Made by a program: the position numbers and the translations under genes
Shown: positions 1 through 3,880 of the stretch, in pieces
How the letters are laid out: each line of letters starts with the position of its first letter
How positions within the stretch are numbered: position 1 is the stretch's first letter
Source of the DNA: Bacillota bacterium
GTDB lineage: Bacteria > Bacillota > Clostridia > Peptostreptococcales > Anaerovoracaceae
Assembly (NCBI GenBank): GCA_016282655.1
Contig: JAEELK010000039.1
Coordinates: forward strand, 1 to 5,286
Direction: 5' to 3'
Length of the DNA stretch: 5,286 nt
The notes under the pieces: model-generated
Databases searched by the model: none
Seen by the model: the letters and a program-made list of their open reading frames with translations, nothing else
What the model was told of the DNA's origin: nothing

Positions 1-1173
1 GATGTCGTTGATCAGGGTGAGCAGATGATTGCTGGCCAGCGAGATCTTCCGCAGGTTCTCTCCAACCGCCGCCGCGTCTCCGAGGTTCTTTTCCGCGATC
101 GTCGTCAGGCCGATGATCGCGTTCATCGGCGTGCGGATGTCGTGGGACATCGTGGAGAGGAAGTCAGTCTTCGCTTTGTTGGCCGCCGCTGCCTCTTTGG
201 CCGCCGCCTGGAGCTTCTTGTTGAAATAGAGCATGACGGCCAGGTCGAAGAGGAAGAGGATCAGGAGCCCCGCGGAGACGAAGCCGATCAGGAGCCAGTT
301 TTGGGTGTTCGCGTTCAGGTCCTTCTTCGGCATGAAGCTGAGGAAGGTCCAGCCTTCCGCAGCCGTGATCGGGGTATAGGCAAGGATGCACTCTTCGCCG
401 TGGGAATTGAGCATGGTGATCGAGCCGGTCGACGAGGTGATCGTCTTAAAGAGCTCCTGCGCGGAGGCGGAGTCCGCGGTGTTGTAGGATCTGTAAAACT
501 CAAAGAAGCTGGAATTCTTGAAGGAATGGCCCTTGATGATATAGTCGCCGTCCGCGTCGATCATGGAAGGCTCGGCGTTTTCAAACTCCTCCTGCGGGAA
601 GAGCCATTTCTCCTTCAGCTCCGAGAGCGGCAGCACGCGCAGCAGTATGGCCTCCCGGGGCCCGCCGCTCTGCGGATCGTGCAGCGTGACGAAATTGCAG
701 AAGGCGAGGGACTGTTCGCCGTTGACCGGGTTCGTATAGGCGCGGGAAATGTTGGGGGAGCCGCCGATCTTGTGGATCCAGCTCACGTCGTTCAGAAGAT
801 CCGTCCGCTCGTAAGAGACAGTATAATCGTCGGAGCCGTCGTGCCTCGCCCGCGTGGACAGACCGGAGAGCGTATCGCGATACACGATGTGCGCGGAGGC
901 GTTCGGAAGCACGTGGGAGATCCGGATGAAGGAGACGGCCTCTTCGATGGTCATGCTCTGGCTGTTGATATAGTGCGCCCAGACGTCGCAGATGCGCTGC
1001 TCGCCCTCCAGATAATTCTCGGTGACGTGCTCCATGGTGATCGTGCTGTTCTCAAAGTGCTCGATCTGCCTTTGGGTCATATTCCTGGTCGCGTAGTTGG
1101 AATAAAAGACGACGAAAGTCAGCATCACGGTCATGATGAGTATGTTGACGATAGTGATCCAGGTCTTTTTCAT
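1..1173 (-). CDS. Sensor histidine kinase, N-terminal part (cut by window edge)
   Basis: The reverse strand is open from the ATG at 1173 to the left edge and gives 391 residues. Residues 1-5 are basic (MKKTW) and a hydrophobic anchor follows at about 6-25. Residues 26-290 look like an extracellular Cache/PAS-like sensor region, ending in a typical ILAYTPI...GWTFLSFMPKKDL stretch. A second membrane helix lies at about 293-316, then an Ala/Lys-rich linker helix (317-335), then the HisKA dimerisation motif FLSTMSHDIRTPMNAIIGL with phospho-acceptor His344. The ATPase domain, and any receiver domain, lie outside the window. Such kinases autophosphorylate on sensing an external ligand and pass phosphate to a response regulator; the ligand cannot be told. 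The ATG is chosen because it gives a clean signal anchor and has a weak GGAAAG about six bases upstream; an in-frame GTG at 1206 is less likely. The gene is divergent from the XRE regulator at 1447. Clostridial kinases of this build are often hybrids with a C-terminal receiver, but that cannot be seen here. Confidence 0.93.
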   Translation of the reverse strand, partial: MKKTWITIVNILIMTVMLTFVVFYSNYATRNMTQRQIEHFENSTITMEHVTENYLEGEQRICDVWAHYINSQSMTIEEAVSFIRISHVLPNASAHIVYRDTLSGLSTRARHDGSDDYTVSYERTDLLNDVSWIHKIGGSPNISRAYTNPVNGEQSLAFCNFVTLHDPQSGGPREAILLRVLPLSELKEKWLFPQEEFENAEPSMIDADGDYIIKGHSFKNSSFFEFYRSYNTADSASAQELFKTITSSTGSITMLNSHGEECILAYTPITAAEGWTFLSFMPKKDLNANTQNWLLIGFVSAGLLILFLFDLAVMLYFNKKLQAAAKEAAAANKAKTDFLSTMSHDIRTPMNAIIGLTTIAEKNLGDAAAVGENLRKISLASNHLLTLINDI

Positions 1174-1251
1174 AGCGCTTTCCGATCCACGCGGATCTCT
1201 TCCCACACGAGCCGGCCGTTTTCAGGAGCAAAAAGTTTCGATACATAATTT

Positions 1252-1280
1252 ATTATACATCATAGTTTGGATCATGCATA
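1252..1280 (-). promoter_or_regulatory. Candidate promoter of the histidine kinase
   Basis: On the minus strand there is a perfect -10 box TATAAT (1257-1252), 79 bases upstream of the kinase ATG. At a 17-base spacing the -35 position reads TATGCA (1280-1275), a poor match to TTGACA. The local sequence is AT-rich in an otherwise GC-rich region, which supports a promoter. The weak -35 suggests either low basal activity or activation by a regulator. Confidence 0.5.
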
Positions 1281-1311
1281 GTTCTAAACTTGAGCGGCGG
1301 CGCGGCCGATC

Positions 1312-1324
1312 CCACGCAGCGTGG
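1312..1324. promoter_or_regulatory. Small palindrome, possible operator
   Basis: CCACG-CAG-CGTGG is a perfect 5-base inverted repeat with a 3-base centre. It lies directly upstream of the candidate -35 box of the XRE gene and in the divergent region shared with the kinase. XRE regulators commonly bind short palindromes near their own promoter, so this could be an autoregulatory site. It is short enough to occur by chance in GC-rich DNA. Confidence 0.25.
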
Positions 1325-1325
1325 T

Positions 1326-1354
1326 TTGCTCCCCGGAGCCGCCTGTGTTAACAT
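1326..1354 (+). promoter_or_regulatory. Candidate promoter of the XRE/desulfoferrodoxin gene
   Basis: TTGCTC (1326-1331) and TAACAT (1349-1354) are separated by 17 bases, and the -10 is preceded by TGT (1346-1348), an extended -10 element. The -10 matches consensus at four of six positions and the -35 at three. The leader to the ATG at 1447 would be about 85 bases. This is the best candidate I see upstream of the gene, but it is not strong. Confidence 0.35.
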
Positions 1355-1394
1355 GACGGCAGAACAAAAAACGCGCGGGCGCACGGAAGCCGGG

Positions 1395-1411
1395 CCGGCG
1401 CTTCGCGCCGG
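1395..1411 (+). other. Perfect GC hairpin in the leader of the XRE gene
   Basis: CCGGCGC-TTC-GCGCCGG forms a perfect 7-base stem with a 3-base loop (or a shorter stem closed by a CUUCGC loop), ending about 20 bases before the ribosome site at 1432. No T-run follows, so it is not a normal intrinsic terminator. It would be a stable structure in the 5' leader and could affect mRNA stability or translation. The GC-rich context makes chance formation possible. Confidence 0.4.
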
Positions 1412-1431
1412 AGCCTGTGCCGCGGAACAAT

Positions 1432-1438
1432 AAGGAGG
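1432..1438 (+). promoter_or_regulatory. Ribosome binding site that fixes the start at 1447
   Basis: AAGGAGG lies eight bases before the ATG at 1447. The reading frame can be extended upstream to a GTG at 1417, but that codon has no ribosome site and the ten extra residues are not part of the helix-turn-helix fold. Confidence 0.85.
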
Positions 1439-1446
1439 AAAAGGCC

Positions 1447-2031
1447 ATGGACCGATACGTAACGGGCGCCGTCATCCGGCGTCTGCGGGAAGAGAGAAAG
1501 CTCACGCAGGAACAGCTGGCGGAGAAGATCTTCGTCAGCGGCAAGGCGGTCAGCAAGTGGGAGACGGGGCAGGGCCTGCCGGACATCACGCTTTTGGAAC
1601 CGCTTGCGGAAGCGCTCGGCATCTCGGTGATCGAGCTCTTCTCGGGCGAGAACGTGCAGAACCGCAACCGCGCCTTCAACATGCACCGGCTCCGCTTTTA
1701 CGTCTGTCCCCTCTGCGGGAACGTCATCCAGGCGAGCGGCGAAGCGCTGATCAGCTGCTGCGGGATCACCCTGCCGCCGCTCGGCGCGGAGGAGCCGGAC
1801 GAGGCGCACGCGCTGCGGATCGCGCGCATAGAGGACGAGCATTACGTGACGGCCGAACACCCTATGACGAAGCAGCACTATCTGAGCTTCTTCGCGGCGG
1901 TCTCGGATCTGGGCGTGCAGTTCGTGAAGCTCTATCCGGAGGGCGGCGCGGAGGCCTATTTCAAGACCAGCCGCGTGAGATACCTCTACGCGTACTGCAA
2001 CCGGCACGGCCTCTTCCGCGTGCGCGTGTAG
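1447..2031 (+). CDS. XRE-family regulator fused to a desulfoferrodoxin-like iron domain
   Basis: The protein has 194 residues. Residues 6-64 are a classic XRE/Cro-C1 helix-turn-helix (IRRLREERKLTQEQLAEKI...VSKWETGQGLPDI). From about residue 83 the sequence follows desulfoferrodoxin. A CPLCGN...CC pattern (Cys87, Cys90, Cys104, Cys105) matches the desulforedoxin FeCys4 centre. His121, His138 (EHPM), His144, Cys184 and His187 (CNRHG) match the four-His/one-Cys iron site of superoxide reductase. Spacings agree closely with the classical enzyme: six residues between the second and third His, and three between the last Cys and His. The residue before His121 is Ala where the enzyme has the lysine that assists catalysis, while the neighbouring Glu is kept. 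By inference this is a DNA-binding sensor of superoxide, oxygen or iron state; a reductase attached to DNA is the alternative. Domain calls are firm, the function is not. The gene is divergent from the kinase, and the next gene is over 400 bases away, so it is probably monocistronic. Confidence 0.92.
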   Translation: MDRYVTGAVIRRLREERKLTQEQLAEKIFVSGKAVSKWETGQGLPDITLLEPLAEALGISVIELFSGENVQNRNRAFNMHRLRFYVCPLCGNVIQASGEALISCCGITLPPLGAEEPDEAHALRIARIEDEHYVTAEHPMTKQHYLSFFAAVSDLGVQFVKLYPEGGAEAYFKTSRVRYLYAYCNRHGLFRVRV

Positions 2032-2083
2032 GCCTTGCCGCATCTGTTTCAACGCTACCCGCCGCGGACGAACCCCTACGCCG

Positions 2084-2108
2084 CGCAAAATGTAATTATT
2101 TTACAGTA
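2084..2108 (+). repeat. Left copy of a degenerate direct repeat (weak)
   Basis: The blocks CGCA, TAATTATT and CAGTA occur here in order, and again in the same order and orientation at 3716-3736 with slightly different spacers. The two copies sit at the edges of the AT-richer segment that holds the nuclease-like gene. They could be remnants of an insertion boundary, but the match is interrupted and AT-rich, so chance is a real alternative. Confidence 0.2.
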
Positions 2109-2113
2109 AATTA

Positions 2114-2142
2114 TTGACAATCATGGAAGGGCGTGATATATC
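2114..2142 (+). promoter_or_regulatory. Strong-looking promoter between the XRE gene and the nuclease-like gene
   Basis: A perfect TTGACA (2114-2119) is followed after exactly 17 bases by TATATC (2137-2142), with an extended -10 TGA at 2134-2136. Transcription would start near 2149. The only plus-strand gene downstream starts at 2455, so the transcript would carry a leader of about 300 bases through the repeat array, or be a short RNA. The -10 lies inside the hairpin listed at 2129-2174. Confidence 0.55.
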
Positions 2143-2174
2143 TGCGTTAATGCAGGTGGCCACGCCCACTTTTT
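2129..2174 (+). terminator. Terminator-like two-tier hairpin after the XRE gene
   Basis: GGGCGTG (2129-2135) pairs with CACGCCC (2161-2167). Inside it CTGCG (2142-2146) can pair with TGCAG (2151-2155) around a TTAA loop. The outer stem is followed by AC and five Ts (2170-2174). This fits an intrinsic terminator for the regulator gene about 100 bases after its stop, although the 25-base interior is long. It overlaps a promoter, which is unusual. Confidence 0.45.
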
Positions 2175-2267
2175 GTGTGTAATTACAGTCGGTTCCGCGG
2201 CCATTTGTGTACGATTACACCGGATTTGCTGTTCGGTGTTCGTAATTACAGCCGGATTTGCAATTCA
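2175..2267 (+). repeat. Three degenerate repeats phased at 31-32 bases
   Basis: Three units begin with GTGT at 2175, 2207 and 2236. Units 1 and 3 contain the palindrome GTAATTAC followed by AG (2179-2188 and 2242-2251); unit 2 has the degraded form CGATTACAC. Units 2 and 3 continue with CCGGATTTGC, while unit 1 diverges after TCGG. The core ATTAC elements end at 2186, 2218 and 2249, so they recur every 31-32 bases, about three helical turns. This suits an array of protein-binding sites. There are no conserved repeats with unique spacers, so it is not a CRISPR array. Confidence 0.6.
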
Positions 2268-2278
2268 TCATCTCTCTG

Positions 2279-2346
2279 GTCTGTAACATGCCAAAATGCA
2301 AGAGGCTGTATGCGCCCGATCCGGCTGAACATTGCTCCTTACAGAC
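2279..2346. repeat. Inverted repeat GTCTGTAA / TTACAGAC upstream of the nuclease-like gene
   Basis: GTCTGTAA (2279-2286) and TTACAGAC (2339-2346) are perfect 8-base inverted copies 52 bases apart. The same octamer pair, extended by one base per arm, occurs downstream of the gene at 3586-3613. The wide spacing argues against a simple RNA hairpin and for two half-sites of a DNA-binding protein. Confidence 0.5.
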
Positions 2347-2369
2347 TTTGACAATACGAATCAATCTGG

Positions 2370-2399
2370 CGGCTGTAATAATCTGGGGTTTTACAGCCG
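2370..2399. promoter_or_regulatory. Inverted repeat over the likely -10 of the nuclease-like gene (candidate operator)
   Basis: CGGCTGTAA (2370-2378) and TTACAGCCG (2391-2399) are perfect 9-base inverted copies around a 12-base centre. The left arm overlaps an extended -10 (TGT then AATAAT, 2374-2382). A TTGACA lies at 2348-2353, but its 23-base spacing to that -10 is too long for a normal sigma-70-type promoter. A protein bound here would cover the promoter and the start point near 2389, so repression is the simplest reading. The arms share TTACAGCCG with phased repeat 3 (2246-2254). Confidence 0.5.
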
Positions 2400-2442
2400 A
2401 TTACAAAAAGGAAACCAAGAAAGTCTGCGTTGGCAGAAAATG

Positions 2443-2449
2443 AGAGGAG
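2443..2449 (+). promoter_or_regulatory. Ribosome binding site that favours the GTG start at 2455
   Basis: AGAGGAG ends five bases before GTG at 2455. The in-frame ATG at 2440 overlaps this site and has no ribosome site of its own at a normal distance. The frame also extends to a TTG at 2332 through the inverted-repeat DNA, which is unlikely to code. Confidence 0.7.
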
Positions 2450-2454
2450 AAAAA

Positions 2455-3249
2455 GTGCTTTATCGGGAGGAATTAAAAAGTTTACTGACAAAGATTCAGA
2501 TGCGAAAAGAATATGTCAGCAGTCAGCTCATTAAGGTGCCGGAAGGGACGCTGGGTCTGGAAAACAGGCGCGGAACAAGCACTTTCGTGCTATCGCAAAA
2601 TAGAGATGGTGTTCGCAGCAGGAAAAGCCTGCTCAAGAAGCCGGACCTGGTCGGAGCGATCCTGCGAAATATGCTCACGCAAAGGGAATTGGCCGTGCTG
2701 GAGCACGACTGCAAGGTGTTGGAAAGTGCATTGCGCAGTTACAAAGCATATGACCCCGCGCGCGCCATTCTGGAGTTGCAGATGAAGTACCGGAAATCTC
2801 CGATCGACCTGAGCGCTTTGCTGCCAGGAGTAAGTGCGGCGGATGAATGGGCAAGCGCCGCGTTTGATCAGGCGTCTTTTCTTCCGGAAACCAAACGGCA
2901 CATAACGCGCTCCGGCGTGCGGGTGCGATCCAAATCAGAACTGCTGATCGCGGAAAAGCTATATGAATACAAGCTCCCGTTTCGTTACGAGCAGGTACTA
3001 TATGTTTGCGATACACCTTATGCGCCGGATTTTACGATTCGCCGGGCGGACGGCAAACTGTTTTACTGGGAACACTTTGGCCTGCTGGGCAGCAAAGAGT
3101 ATTTTGAAAGGCAGGTCAACAAAATCCGGCAGTACGTTTCTGTCGGAATCACTCCCTGGGACAACCTGATCATCACTTTTGAAGATGAAGCGGGAGATCT
3201 GGATGTTCGGAGCGTGGAATCAGAGATCCGCAACAGACTGCTTATATAA
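2455..3249 (+). CDS. PD-(D/E)XK nuclease-like protein of unknown role
   Basis: From GTG 2455 the protein has 264 residues. Residues 1-30 form a charged helix. A beta-rich stretch follows (PEGTLGLENRRGTSTFVLSQ, about 29-48), resembling small DNA-binding or substrate-recognition folds. A helical middle spans about 60-150. The C-terminal part resembles PD-(D/E)XK nucleases: SKSELLIAEKL with Glu162, then YAPDFTI with Asp192, then YWEHFG with Glu206. The usual lysine two residues after that glutamate is Phe208, with His207 in between, so classical E-X-K chemistry is not obvious. I recognise the general pattern (RVRSKSE...PDFT...YWEHFG) from uncharacterised Clostridia proteins, but no function is known to me. 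Cleavage or repair of DNA is an inference from the fold alone. Base composition is visibly less GC-rich than the neighbouring genes, which hints at transfer. It stands alone, between repeat-rich non-coding stretches, with a terminator after it. Confidence 0.82.
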   Translation: MLYREELKSLLTKIQMRKEYVSSQLIKVPEGTLGLENRRGTSTFVLSQNRDGVRSRKSLLKKPDLVGAILRNMLTQRELAVLEHDCKVLESALRSYKAYDPARAILELQMKYRKSPIDLSALLPGVSAADEWASAAFDQASFLPETKRHITRSGVRVRSKSELLIAEKLYEYKLPFRYEQVLYVCDTPYAPDFTIRRADGKLFYWEHFGLLGSKEYFERQVNKIRQYVSVGITPWDNLIITFEDEAGDLDVRSVESEIRNRLLI

Positions 3250-3281
3250 ATCCTAGCACGTGGACGTGGGTGTCATGCGGG

Positions 3282-3301
3282 GCCTTGAAAGAGGCTTTTT
3301 T
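3282..3301 (+). terminator. Intrinsic terminator of the nuclease-like gene
   Basis: GCCTT-GAAA-GAGGC forms a 5-base stem (one G-T pair) with a GNRA-type loop at 3282-3295, followed by six Ts (3296-3301), 33 bases after the stop codon. An alternative pairing of AGGCT (3292-3296) with the AGCCT just downstream would place the Ts in the loop. The stem is short, but position and T-run fit. Confidence 0.6.
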
Positions 3302-3316
3302 GAGCCTTTGAGCGCG

Positions 3317-3411
3317 GCAGGGAAGTGCCCGGGGCGCGGGCGGGAATAATGTGAGGCGCAGAGAAGCGCCCGGGGCGCGGGCGGGAATAATGTGAGGCAC
3401 AGAGAAGCGCC
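3317..3411 (+). repeat. 41-bp tandem repeat, about 2.3 copies
   Basis: Copy 1 (3317-3357) and copy 2 (3358-3398) differ at two positions. A third copy is cut after 13 bases (3399-3411) with one difference. Each unit has a GC-rich half with a near-palindrome (GCGCCC-G-GGGCGC in copy 2) and an AT-containing half with GGGAATAATGTGAGGC. The word GGGAATAAT recurs alone at 3660-3668. It does not encode a convincing protein repeat and has no CRISPR-like spacers. Confidence 0.85.
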
Positions 3412-3585
3412 TGCCGTGGCGCGTGCGCTCCTGGCCGCGGCACAATCGAGCCGTGGAGAAAACAGACGAGTATTCAGATATATTTATGAAACTGTCAGTA
3501 CAGAATATAAAAACACAGGTTTTTTTAAGCAAGATCCATTGGGATCGTTCCAGTGGCTGACATCATCGGAATCGGTTTGTGAGAA

Positions 3586-3613
3586 GTCTGTAAATAGTGA
3601 GTTGTTTACAGAC
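3586..3613. repeat. Inverted repeat GTCTGTAAA / TTTACAGAC downstream of the nuclease-like gene
   Basis: The arms at 3586-3594 and 3605-3613 are perfect 9-base inverted copies with a 10-base centre. The inner octamers are identical to those at 2279-2346, so the gene is bracketed by the same palindromic word. No T-run follows the right arm, so this does not look like an intrinsic terminator. Confidence 0.6.
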
Positions 3614-3715
3614 ATAAGACGATTTAGACCTTGGAATGTCAGCCTGTTGTTTAGAGCGTGGGAATAATATGTGCATTTAAGAAGAAAAAAACAAAAATAC
3701 AACCGAAAATTGAGA

Positions 3716-3736
3716 CGCACATAATTATTGTCAGTA
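3716..3736 (+). repeat. Right copy of a degenerate direct repeat (weak)
   Basis: CGCA, TAATTATT and CAGTA occur in the same order as at 2084-2108, with spacers of two bases each. It marks the right edge of the AT-richer segment. The two copies would bound about 1.65 kb. The match is short and interrupted. Confidence 0.2.
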
Positions 3737-3781
3737 GTGCTGGGAAGACGGGGATGAAGGAGACCGTCTGTATCGCGTGTG

Positions 3782-3790
3782 TGGTATAAT
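3782..3790 (+). promoter_or_regulatory. Extended -10 promoter of the YwaF-like gene
   Basis: TGG followed by a perfect TATAAT (3785-3790) forms an extended -10 element. At 17 bases upstream the -35 position reads GACCGT, which is poor, so recognition would depend on the extended -10. The start point would be near 3797, giving a leader of about 84 bases. That leader contains a 7-base hairpin (CCGTTTC 3814-3820 with GAAGCGG 3828-3834, one G-T pair). Confidence 0.55.
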
Positions 3791-3880
3791 AGAAACGAGC
3801 AGTCAGTGAGCGCCCGTTTCCGAAGTAGAAGCGGCAGCGGGGGCAGGTCGATAATCTGGCAGAGCTGGTGAAGTGTTCCG

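Larger units (their letters stand above)
3412..3781. other. Long non-coding stretch without a supported gene
   Basis: Both strands hold only short open frames without ribosome sites or recognisable protein features. The longest plus frame begins inside the tandem repeat. An ATG at 3487 gives only 24 codons and has no ribosome site. The stretch includes a T-rich patch (3520-3526), a small GATCC/GGATC inverted repeat (3533-3546), the inverted repeat at 3586-3613 and an A-rich run (3681-3698). It is clearly less GC-rich than the flanking genes. A small RNA cannot be excluded, but no clear promoter-terminator pair is visible. Confidence 0.5.

Noticed and set aside
25..1248. Long plus-strand open frame of 407 codons opposite the kinase
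   Set aside because: It is Arg/Asp/Val-rich with no domain or ribosome site, while the opposite strand gives an unmistakable sensor kinase with two membrane helices and a HisKA motif.
1348..2088. Minus-strand open frame opposite the XRE gene
   Set aside because: Composition is typical of an antisense shadow in GC-rich DNA; the plus strand carries clear XRE and desulfoferrodoxin motifs and a strong ribosome site.
2175..2267. CRISPR array
   Set aside because: The repeats are degenerate and abut each other without unique spacers, and no cas gene is present.
2258..2443. Short plus-strand frame of 61 codons before the nuclease-like gene
   Set aside because: It runs through the inverted repeats and promoter region and has no ribosome site or protein-like features.
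3533..3546. GATCC-N4-GGATC inverted repeat, also seen at 1184-1197
   Set aside because: Both copies have the same arms and spacing, but five-base arms made of a common GATC word are too short to claim as a shared site.
3392..3667. Plus-strand frame of 91 codons downstream of the nuclease-like gene
   Set aside because: It starts inside the tandem repeat, lacks a ribosome site and shows no recognisable features; the 9-base inverted repeat lies inside it.
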